NCBI GenBank assembly: GCA_039927975.1
Contig: JBDSTZ010000011.1
Span: forward strand, 1-7,924
DNA from: JBDSTZ01 sp039927975
Lineage (GTDB): Bacteria > Pseudomonadota > Gammaproteobacteria > Burkholderiales > Burkholderiaceae_D
Direction: 5' to 3'
Length of the DNA stretch: 7,924 bases
Below are positions 1-5,895 of this stretch, one piece after another (positions within the stretch are counted from its first letter, which is position 1; each line of letters begins with the position of its first letter). Both the position numbers and the translations under genes were made by a program. Under the pieces are notes generated by a model that saw nothing but the letters and a program-made list of their open reading frames with translations, searched no databases and was not told where the DNA came from.

Positions 1-1394
1 GCGATGAGGTCGACGGCGCGGCGGTCGAGCCAGACTTCGGCGGCGCGCGCGCACACGGCGAGCGCCGCCACGCCGACGCAAGTGGGCGCGTAGCCGCGCG
101 CGAACAGCGCGGAGAGCCGGGTCGGCACGGTGCGGCCGTGGACATAGACGATGAAGCCGGCGGAAAACAGCAGGGAGGCGGCCAGATGACCGAAGGCGGC
201 GCCGTCGATGCCCCAGTGCAGCACGCCGAGGTAGACGACCAGCAGGCCCGCGCCGGCGCGCGCGACGGCGAACATGCCGGAGACGCGCGGATGGCCCATG
301 CCGTCGTTGACCAGCGAGGGCAAGGTGGTGAGCGAATCGATGAATTGCGACATCGCCATCACGGCCAGCACGAGTGCGCCGTGGCGGGCGAAGTCGGGAT
401 TGATCCAGTAGAGCAGGATCTTGTCGGCGAACACGGCGCACAGCACGAGGATGGCGGCGTTGACGAACACCACGTAGCGAGTGGCCTTGAGGTAGATGCG
501 GTCGAGGCGGGCCAGCTCGCCGTTGGCCGACAGCGCGCTGGCGGCGGGAAAGAACACGCCGGACAGCCGGTAGCTCAGGCCGAGGACGCGGTTGGCCAGG
601 GTCGAGGCGACGGTGAAATAGGCCAGCGCGGTGACGCCGATCAGCGCGCCGATGATCAGCTTGTCGGCATAGGCGTAGGTCAGCGCGGCGAAGCGGCTGA
701 GGAAAGACCAGGCGCTAAAACCGAGCAGGTCGCGCCTGATGGCGGCGCCTGGCCAGCGCCAGCGCAGCTCCGGCAGCAGGCGGTGGATACTGCGCCACAG
801 CACCAGGCAATGGACGACGCTGCCGATGACACGCAACAGGATGACTTCGAACAGGCCGTAGCCGGCCACGAGCACCAGCACGGTCAGCAGCGGCACCAGG
901 GTGCCGAAGACCATCTCGACGCGGCCGGAAATGTCGTAGCGCATCAGCGACTGCGGCACGCTTTGCAGATAGCTTTGCAGCTGGCCGATGAAAAATCCGA
1001 AGGCGGCCAACTTGAGGGTGGCGACGGCGTCGACCCGCAGCGAGGGCGGCACCGCGAACACTTTGCCGACCAGGACATCGGCGCCGGCGTACAGGCCTAC
1101 CCCGCCGAGCAGGCCCAACACGGCGTAGACGAGCACGCCGAAGGCGATGGTCTGGCTGATCTTGTCGTGGTCCTGGCGGGCGGCAAAGTGCGAGACGAAC
1201 TTGACCGAGCCGGCGGTGACGTTGATGTCGATGACGGCGAAATAGCCGACAATTGCCGTCACCAGGGAATACACGCCGTAACTGGCGTCGCCCAGGCCCT
1301 TGACGACCAGCGGCACGGTTCCCAGCGCGACAAAGGCCGGGACAAGCGCGCCCATCAGGTTGGAGAAGGCGTTGCGGGCCAGTTGCAGCTTCAT
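1..1394 (-). CDS. Wzx/PST-type polysaccharide flippase (partial, C-terminus beyond left edge)
   Basis: An open frame of 464 codons runs from ATG at 1394 to the window edge without a stop. The protein starts MKLQLARNAFSNLMGALVPA and is almost entirely hydrophobic helices separated by short basic loops. This is the look of the polysaccharide_synt / PST (MATE-like) transporters that flip undecaprenyl-linked repeat units to the periplasmic face of the inner membrane. Typical members are about 420-500 residues, so only a short tail should be missing. Family-like features are the basic amphipathic N-terminus, the GLGDASYGVYSLV stretch near residue 35 (compare the 'LG..xyG.y.l' motif of Wzx proteins) and the RDLLGFSAWSF stretch opening the second half. 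The start is fixed by overlap: the stop of the upstream polymerase gene and this ATG share one base (TGATG), with no strong Shine-Dalgarno, which points to translational coupling. The substrate is unknown. The family call is firm; the role as the flippase of this particular polymer is inferred from context. Confidence 0.88.
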   Translation of the reverse strand, partial: MKLQLARNAFSNLMGALVPAFVALGTVPLVVKGLGDASYGVYSLVTAIVGYFAVIDINVTAGSVKFVSHFAARQDHDKISQTIAFGVLVYAVLGLLGGVGLYAGADVLVGKVFAVPPSLRVDAVATLKLAAFGFFIGQLQSYLQSVPQSLMRYDISGRVEMVFGTLVPLLTVLVLVAGYGLFEVILLRVIGSVVHCLVLWRSIHRLLPELRWRWPGAAIRRDLLGFSAWSFLSRFAALTYAYADKLIIGALIGVTALAYFTVASTLANRVLGLSYRLSGVFFPAASALSANGELARLDRIYLKATRYVVFVNAAILVLCAVFADKILLYWINPDFARHGALVLAVMAMSQFIDSLTTLPSLVNDGMGHPRVSGMFAVARAGAGLLVVYLGVLHWGIDGAAFGHLAASLLFSAGFIVYVHGRTVPTRLSALFARGYAPTCVGVAALAVCARAAEVWLDRRAVDLI

Positions 1395-2857
1395 CAGGCC
1401 GGCACCGCGCTGGCGCTGCGGAAGGCGCGCGGCTTGCCGGGCGAGAGCGCGACGGCCGGCATTTTGCTCGCTGCCATCGCCAGGTAGGGAAGCGCCATGC
1501 AGATGGCCAGCATTTGGGTCGTGCGCACCTGGGGGACGGGGGTGCCGATCAGCATGTCGGGCAGCATGAAGGCCAGGCCCGCGACGCCGGCGGTGCCGAG
1601 CGCTATAAATTCCGGCGGCAATTCGCGCAGGGCGCGGCGCGCAAAGTGGGCGAAGGCCCAGGCGGTGCCGAACAGCAGCACCAGGCCGACCAGGCCGCTC
1701 TTGAGGCCGAGATGCAGCACGCCGCTGTGGATGAACTGGCCGCCCTCGGCATTGGCTTGCCAGCTGATCCGCTGGTAGCCGGTGTAGCGGCCCCAGGAGC
1801 CGATGCCGGTCAGCGGATTGGCCAGAAAGTCAGCCAGCGCCAGCTTCAATTCGAGCACGCGTTCGCTTTCGGCGCCGAAGCGGCGCGATTGCATGTCGTA
1901 GACCAGGCTGGCGATGCCGCCGCCGGCACCCTTGGTTTGCGACAGGCGCTTGAGGGCGACATAGCCGAGCGCGCCGGCCAGCAGCGGCACGCCGCCCAGC
2001 ATGAGCTGGACGCGGCGCCGCGGCGGGAAACGCCACAGCAGGATCGCGCAGGCGAGCAGCAGGCCGATCCAGGCTGTGCGGCGGTAGGACAGCATGATGC
2101 ACAGCGCGGTCGCGGCCAGGGTCAGCCAGTCGAGCGCCACCCACAGCCGGGCGCGCTCGACGCGGACAGCCTGGAACAAGTTGACGGCGGCGATGGCGAG
2201 ACCGAGGCAGCACAGCAGGCTGTCGTTGATGTCGAAGAAGGTGAGCTTGATCTGGATCGCGTTCATATTGGCGTAGACATTGTTGGGGTCGCCGCCGAAA
2301 GCGGCCCAGCGCAGCAAGCCGAAGGAAGCGCGCGCCAGCGCCGCGAGCAGGATGAAGCGCGACAGTTCGACGACTTGGGCGCGGGTGCGGAACGACAGCA
2401 GGATGAGGGACACCAGGGGGGCCATCCAGACGATGTTGGAGAAGCCGCTGGGGGCGAGCGCGTCGGACACCTTCTTGCCGATGAACAGGGCAGCGACCAG
2501 GTGGGCAATCAGCAGCAGGAACCAGGCGAGGAACCACGGGCGCAGGTTGCAAGCCGGCGCGCGGTCGCCCTGGAAGCTGGCGTTGACGCGCGCGCAGCAC
2601 CAGGCGCCGGCCATGTACCAGGTCAGCAAGGCGAAGTACAGGAGTCCGGAGCCGCGGCTGTAGACGCCGGCGCTGGAGAAGACCGACAGGCTGCCATAGC
2701 TGGTCGAATTGACCCAGAAGAAAATCAGCAGGTAGGGGTAGACCAGGAAGCGCGGCGCGACCAGGCCGACGCCGATGCCGACGACGCACAGCGCAGCGAG
2801 CAGCAGCACCACCACGAAGGGGATTGAAGTGTAGAGGTAGGGCAGCAATGCATCCAT
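1394..2857 (-). CDS. Wzy-like polysaccharide polymerase / O-antigen ligase family membrane protein
   Basis: This 487-residue polytopic inner-membrane protein has about ten to twelve hydrophobic segments and a long loop in the second half, the organisation of the O-antigen ligase/polymerase (Wzy_C) family. Motifs expected of the family are SYRRTAW at 257-263 (the 'SRg.w' arginine motif), NPLTGIGSWG at 347-356 (compare 'NPl.GiG') and H377 in QFIHSGVLHLGLKSGLVGL (compare 'HN.yl.ll.e.GliGl'). Members join lipid-linked oligosaccharides into polymer or transfer polymer to an acceptor. Next to a flippase and an EpsEFG export block, a Wzy polymerase is the more likely role, but ligase cannot be excluded from sequence. 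The start at 2857 is preferred over an in-frame ATG at 2911: AAGGAAGG lies 5 bases upstream of 2857, and the extra 18 residues of the longer form are hydrophilic and encoded by an inverted repeat. The stop overlaps the flippase start by one base. Confidence 0.85.
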   Translation of the reverse strand: MDALLPYLYTSIPFVVVLLLAALCVVGIGVGLVAPRFLVYPYLLIFFWVNSTSYGSLSVFSSAGVYSRGSGLLYFALLTWYMAGAWCCARVNASFQGDRAPACNLRPWFLAWFLLLIAHLVAALFIGKKVSDALAPSGFSNIVWMAPLVSLILLSFRTRAQVVELSRFILLAALARASFGLLRWAAFGGDPNNVYANMNAIQIKLTFFDINDSLLCCLGLAIAAVNLFQAVRVERARLWVALDWLTLAATALCIMLSYRRTAWIGLLLACAILLWRFPPRRRVQLMLGGVPLLAGALGYVALKRLSQTKGAGGGIASLVYDMQSRRFGAESERVLELKLALADFLANPLTGIGSWGRYTGYQRISWQANAEGGQFIHSGVLHLGLKSGLVGLVLLFGTAWAFAHFARRALRELPPEFIALGTAGVAGLAFMLPDMLIGTPVPQVRTTQMLAICMALPYLAMAASKMPAVALSPGKPRAFRSASAVPA

Positions 2858-2862
2858 GTCGG

Positions 2863-2870
2863 CCTTCCTT
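2863..2870 (-). promoter_or_regulatory. Strong Shine-Dalgarno of the Wzy-like gene
   Basis: On the minus strand AAGGAAGG lies 5 bases before the ATG at 2857. It decides the start, because the alternative in-frame ATG at 2911 lies upstream of it and inside a hairpin arm region. Confidence 0.7.
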
Positions 2871-2877
2871 GCTGGGC

Positions 2878-2909
2878 GCAAGCGCCAGCGCGGATAGGCT
2901 GGCGCTTGC
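2878..2909. repeat. Perfect 12-base inverted repeat in the leader of the Wzy-like gene
   Basis: GCAAGCGCCAGC at 2878-2889 is perfectly complementary to GCTGGCGCTTGC at 2898-2909, with an 8-base loop (2890-2897). As RNA on the minus strand this would be a very stable hairpin ending 7 bases before the AAGGAAGG ribosome binding site. No run of T follows on either strand, so it does not look like an intrinsic terminator. A structured 5' leader, a stabilising stem at a processed mRNA end, or a dyad operator are all possible. The repeat itself is plainly visible; its role is inference. Confidence 0.75.
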
Positions 2910-3361
2910 ATCGGTTGTCTGGTCAGATGGGAATATTCGCCACGGCGGCGCGACCAGTACCGCCGGGATTGGCCGCCGCCTCAGGCGTTGCGATGGCCGT
3001 GGTTCATTGGGTGTTTCAACTTGCAGCACGGGTCAGACGTCGCCGTTTGTCGAGGCGTTGCAAGCGGTGCGACGGATCTGGTGCGTCATGGCTTTCGATT
3101 GTCGCGCTTGTCCGAACAGTCGATTGCCAGCTCGGGATCGAATGCCAGAATCGCCCCTGATCACGTCTCCGCGTTTCGACAACAACTGCGCGCCTGGATC
3201 TAAAAACGATGCGCTTGCCAAGTCACGCGGTCAATTTCCGCTTCGCTTCGCGCCCGACGTTGCAAGATTCCGTCCGCTGGTCGCCAACCGGATGGTGCTG
3301 GTCGCATTGCCAAAAAACGCCCCCCTCCCCGGTCGACGCATCCCGCCGCCGCGCCAGCGCC

Positions 3362-4054
3362 TCAGCCGTTCTGGCCTGCCGAGCCCAGCAACCTCGCGCG
3401 GTCCTTGCTGGCCAGGACGCCGAGCATCTCGCCGACGAACCGATCCTGCAAGCGATAGGCGTCGCGCTCATCTGCCTGGATGGTCGACACGCGCACCAGC
3501 ATACCGTCCGGAATTTTCCCAGACAGACCGTAGGCCAGGCGTTGAATCTTTTGCTGGATGCCGGACCTGATCGCCTTGTCGCCAACGGTGATCCAGTAGC
3601 TGATCGGCTCGTTGCGGCTGTTTTGCCGCGCCACCAGGCGCTTGACCGGCACGGTGCCGAAACGCGTCGCGAGCGTGCCGTCGCCGACCTTGACCATGTC
3701 GAAGCCCTGGGCGACGTAGCACACTTCGGGCAGGTGCAATTGCAGCGCGCGGCTTTGATCGCCGCCGTAGGCGATCGACAACATGACGCGCTGCCCGGCG
3801 TGGTTGATATACGTGCGCGAGAGCGTCTGATCGTAGATCTTCTCGAGGACCGACTGGCGCTCTGGATCGGGCTTGAGCGGCACGATGGTGTCGTCGACCA
3901 CCCAATCTGCAAAGCTGCGTGGAATCATGGCGTCGAGGCTGAAATGCTCTTGCTCTTCGGCCACCTTGACGCGCGGCGTAAGTGCCCCGCTCAGGGCCGA
4001 GGTCAGTGCCATCGCCGTACCCAGCACGAGCGAGGCCAGCAAGCGGGTATTCAT
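3362..4054 (-). CDS. epsI: EpsI family protein, exosortase B-associated
   Basis: This 230-residue protein has a hydrophobic N-terminal signal or anchor segment (about residues 4-24, LLASLVLGTAMALTSALSGA) followed by a soluble, presumably periplasmic domain. The EpsI family pattern is clear: the MIPRSFADW motif at 43-51, the SRTYINHAGQRVMLSIAYGG stretch at 79-98, and HLPEVCYVAQGF at 107-118 with conserved H107 and C112. EpsI-type domains are fused to the C-terminus of some exosortases (XrtA type) and are stand-alone next to XrtB, as here. Methanolan synthesis needs EpsI, but its biochemical activity is unknown. The ATG at 4054 overlaps the xrtB stop as ATGA and is preceded by GGAGG at good spacing. 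The frame stays open further upstream, but that longer reading would run antisense-free through xrtB in another frame and has no support. The gene ends the first block; about 500 bases without a gene follow. Confidence 0.93.
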   Translation of the reverse strand: MNTRLLASLVLGTAMALTSALSGALTPRVKVAEEQEHFSLDAMIPRSFADWVVDDTIVPLKPDPERQSVLEKIYDQTLSRTYINHAGQRVMLSIAYGGDQSRALQLHLPEVCYVAQGFDMVKVGDGTLATRFGTVPVKRLVARQNSRNEPISYWITVGDKAIRSGIQQKIQRLAYGLSGKIPDGMLVRVSTIQADERDAYRLQDRFVGEMLGVLASKDRARLLGSAGQNG

Positions 4055-4959
4055 AGCCCGCCCTCCCCGGCCGCGACTGGCCGCTTGTGCTTGACACTGT
4101 ATTGCAGCGCCGAATCGACGCCGAGGATCAGCACCAGCGCGGTGAGGAACAGCACCATGCCGGCGAAGCCGTGCAGAAAGCCCTGGCCGGCCGCGTCGCC
4201 AAAATAATAGGTGATCAAGGTCAGGCTGACGACCCGGATCACGTTGGCGCAAAACGAGATCGGCACGATCAGCAGCGCCAGGCCGATGTTGCGAACGGCC
4301 GAGGGATGGCGCACCAGATTGAGGTAGAACAGGCCAAGCGCTTCGAGCGTGAGCAGGGTTTGCAGGCCGGCGCAAGCGTCGGCGACGAGCAACTGGTACT
4401 GGCCGATCTGCAGGATCACGCCGGAGCGGCTGATCGGATAGTCGGCCATGAACAGCAGATGCTCGGTGACGTAGGAAACCGCCATCTTCATCGGCAGCGT
4501 GAGGGTGGCCACCAGCTCGCTCGGCAACGGCACCATGAACAGCATGAAGAAAAAGGGAAACCACAGGACCCCGAGCGCGCCAGCGCCGCGCTTGACCAGC
4601 AGCACCGCCGCCATCACGACGATGATGGAACTGATCTCGAACATGAGGATGTGCTGTGAGCGCCCCAGCAGATGCAGCAGCAGGCCGACGACCAGCAGCG
4701 GCCAGCCGGGCCAGGCGCCGCGCTTGGCCTGGGTGGCGGCCAGCATGGCGGGCCACTTGCGATAGATCAGCCACAGCGAGAGCCCGAAGATGATCGGCCC
4801 ATGGCCCTGTTCCTCGCTGATCCAGGCGCCGGTGAACAGGTCATAAAAGGTCGGCCCGAACAGCAGCAGCGCGCCGGCCAGCACCGGCCACCATTCGGGC
4901 AGCACGGCGCGCGCCATGGCGGCGTGGCGGCCGGGAACGGGATGAGCCTGGGCCGGCAT
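4051..4959 (-). CDS. xrtB: Exosortase B
   Basis: This 302-residue polytopic membrane protein belongs to the exosortase (EpsH) family, the presumed transpeptidases that cleave the C-terminal PEP-CTERM signal of exported proteins. The three residues proposed as catalytic are present in order: C196 in ADACAGLQTL, R242 in CANVIRVVSLTL and H263 in GFLHGFAGMV. About eight hydrophobic segments are visible, and a GHGPIIFGLSLWLIYRKWP stretch at 52-70 matches the 'HGplvl.isl.l.w..w' start of the family. A short basic tail (residues 288-294) ends the protein, with no fused EpsI domain. Assignment to type B rests on that feature together with the neighbours epsE, epsF, epsG and a separate epsI. The ATG at 4959 shares one base with the epsG stop (TGATG), and the stop overlaps epsI (ATGA), so translation of the three genes is probably coupled. 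A PEP-CTERM substrate is not encoded in the window. Confidence 0.93.
   Translation of the reverse strand: MPAQAHPVPGRHAAMARAVLPEWWPVLAGALLLFGPTFYDLFTGAWISEEQGHGPIIFGLSLWLIYRKWPAMLAATQAKRGAWPGWPLLVVGLLLHLLGRSQHILMFEISSIIVVMAAVLLVKRGAGALGVLWFPFFFMLFMVPLPSELVATLTLPMKMAVSYVTEHLLFMADYPISRSGVILQIGQYQLLVADACAGLQTLLTLEALGLFYLNLVRHPSAVRNIGLALLIVPISFCANVIRVVSLTLITYYFGDAAGQGFLHGFAGMVLFLTALVLILGVDSALQYSVKHKRPVAAGEGGL
4061..4068 (-). promoter_or_regulatory. Shine-Dalgarno of epsI inside xrtB
   Basis: GGGGAGGG on the minus strand contains GGAGG, 7 bases before the ATG at 4054. It fixes the epsI start in a frame that stays open for another 240 codons upstream, and it lies within the last codons of xrtB. 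Confidence 0.7.
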
Positions 4960-5879
4960 CAGAAATCCACCACCACCGAGCCGACCACGTCGGCCCCGGC
5001 CTCGCTCAATTGTTCGGCCATGCGCGCCACGCTGGCCAGGCGCGTGTGGTGGCGGCGCGCCACCAGCAGGGCGCCGCCGGCGCGCCCGCTCACGGCCAGC
5101 GCGTCGACCCCGGCGGCGAATGGCGCCACGTCGTACAGCACGACGTCGTAGCGGCCCTCGAGCTGGGTGTTCAGATGGCCGAAACCGTCGCGGCTGAGCA
5201 GTTCCTGGGGATTCGGCGGCAGCGTGCCCGACGGCAGCAGCGCCAGGTCGAGAAACGCCGGCACCGGGACGATGGCGTCGAGATCGGCGCGCCCGGCCAG
5301 CACGTCGGACAAGCCCTGGCGCGGCGCCAGGGCGAACAAGTCCTGCTGCTGCGGGGTGCGCAAATTGGCGTCGACCAGCAGGGTGCGCTCGCCCAGTTGC
5401 GAAAACACGATCGCGAGGTTGGCGGCAAACAGGCCGACGCCGTCGGCCGGATCGACGCCGACCAGCGCCAGCGCGCGGCGGCCGCGGCCGAACCAGCGCA
5501 GCATGAGCTGGCTGCGGACCGCGCGCAGCGCCTCGACCTGGGCGCTGAACGGCTCGTAGGCCGCCACCAGCTTGGGCGACAGGCCAGCTTCGCCCTTGCG
5601 CAGGTAGGGATAGTCGAACTGGCGCGCCAAGGCCTGGCGCACGTCCTCCTCGTCGATCAGGCCGAGCCGCACGGCCGCCTCGCCGAAGCGGATGCCGAGT
5701 TCCTTTTGCAGGCGCAGCACGCGCTCGGCGTTCTCCGCGGTGAGCTTGCCGGCGTCGAGCAGCAGCGCGCCGATGCAGGAGGAAGCGGTGGTCAGGCCGG
5801 CGCCGGGCGCCGCGCCGGCGGTGGGCGGTTCGGCGGTGAGTCCGGCGGCGCGCGCCGCGCTGAGCGCTTGTGAGTTCAT
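4959..5879 (-). CDS. epsG: EpsG: chain-length determinant tyrosine-kinase homologue with an MshEN-like N-terminus
   Basis: This 306-residue cytoplasmic P-loop protein is the expected partner of EpsF, in the place of the kinase half of Wzc-type co-polymerases. Residues 1-34 are an Ala/Pro-rich linker. Residues 35-87 form a two-repeat domain like MshEN/T2SSE_N, ending ALARQFDYPYL. Residues 112-306 are the BY-kinase-like ATPase domain: Walker A region VGVDPADGVGLFAANLA from 140, Walker A' TLLVDANLR at 166-174 and Walker B YDVVLYD at 244-250. Two oddities stand out. The GKS/GRS core of Walker A reads G147-V148-G149, and no tyrosine occurs after Y249, so no C-terminal tyrosine cluster exists. The ATG at 5879 is chosen because AGGGGA lies 7 bases upstream; an upstream TTG at 5885 would leave only one base. 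epsF ends 16 bases before, and the stop overlaps xrtB. Family placement is firm; kinase activity is doubtful. Confidence 0.92.
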   Translation of the reverse strand: MNSQALSAARAAGLTAEPPTAGAAPGAGLTTASSCIGALLLDAGKLTAENAERVLRLQKELGIRFGEAAVRLGLIDEEDVRQALARQFDYPYLRKGEAGLSPKLVAAYEPFSAQVEALRAVRSQLMLRWFGRGRRALALVGVDPADGVGLFAANLAIVFSQLGERTLLVDANLRTPQQQDLFALAPRQGLSDVLAGRADLDAIVPVPAFLDLALLPSGTLPPNPQELLSRDGFGHLNTQLEGRYDVVLYDVAPFAAGVDALAVSGRAGGALLVARRHHTRLASVARMAEQLSEAGADVVGSVVVDF

Positions 5880-5886
5880 CGTCAAG

Positions 5887-5892
5887 TCCCCT
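5887..5892 (-). promoter_or_regulatory. Shine-Dalgarno of epsG
   Basis: AGGGGA on the minus strand, 7 bases before the ATG at 5879, selects this ATG over the in-frame TTG at 5885. It sits in the 16-base gap after the epsF stop. Confidence 0.65.
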
Positions 5893-5895
5893 GGT

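Larger units (their letters stand above)
2858..3361. other. Non-coding gap splitting the locus into two blocks
   Basis: About 500 bases separate epsI from the Wzy-like gene in a locus whose other gaps are 72 bases or less. I see no gene here: short open frames exist on both strands, but their translations are Arg/Ser-rich, resemble no family, and lack ribosome sites. Three 60-base blocks counted between 3061 and 3240 are 53-60% GC, below the genes. The best minus-strand promoter guess is TTGACC at 3234-3229 followed, after 17 bases, by the poor -10 box CATCGT (3211-3206); this is weak. A T6 run on the minus strand (3317-3312) follows a G-rich stretch without a convincing stem, so I do not call a terminator. 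The inverted repeat at 2878-2909 is the only clear structure. The region probably carries a promoter or leader for the Wzy/Wzx pair. Confidence 0.6.

Noticed and set aside
138..1487. Long plus-strand open frame (449 codons) rich in Gln, Gly, His, Asp
   Set aside because: It is antisense to the flippase gene. Its composition is that of a reverse-complemented membrane protein in a GC-rich genome, with no domain resemblance and no ribosome site.
1514..2827. Plus-strand open frame of 437 codons opposite the polymerase gene
   Set aside because: Same low-complexity Gln/Ala/Asp-rich shadow composition; the minus-strand frame has clear Wzy-family motifs.
2858..2911. Longer start of the polymerase gene at ATG 2911
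   Set aside because: It would translate the inverted repeat into an Arg/Pro-rich extension, whereas a strong Shine-Dalgarno directs the start to 2857.
2878..3218. Recurrent heptamer GCAAGCG/CGCTTGC in the gap (2878, 2903, 3060, 3212)
   Set aside because: The same heptamer also occurs inside epsI (3448, 4039) and xrtB (about 4370), so it is common in this sequence and not a specific operator signal.
3033..3221. Small minus-strand open frame (62 codons) in the intergenic gap
   Set aside because: It starts with TTG, has no ribosome site, its product has no membrane, signal or family features, and it lies in a region of non-coding composition.
3206..3234. Possible sigma-70 promoter TTGACC-17-CATCGT on the minus strand
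   Set aside because: The -35 is good but the -10 matches the consensus at only three of six positions; mentioned only as the best guess within the gap.
3300..3361. Possible intrinsic terminator after epsI (T6 run at 3317-3312 on the minus strand)
   Set aside because: The bases before the T-run are G-rich (GGGGAGGGGGG) with no C-rich partner for a stem. The G-runs are too few and unevenly spaced for a confident G-quadruplex.
4055..4774. Upstream extension of the epsI frame to give a 470-residue protein
   Set aside because: The extension overlaps xrtB in another frame and is Arg/Ala/Gly-rich without family resemblance. The signal segment and ribosome site place the start at 4054.
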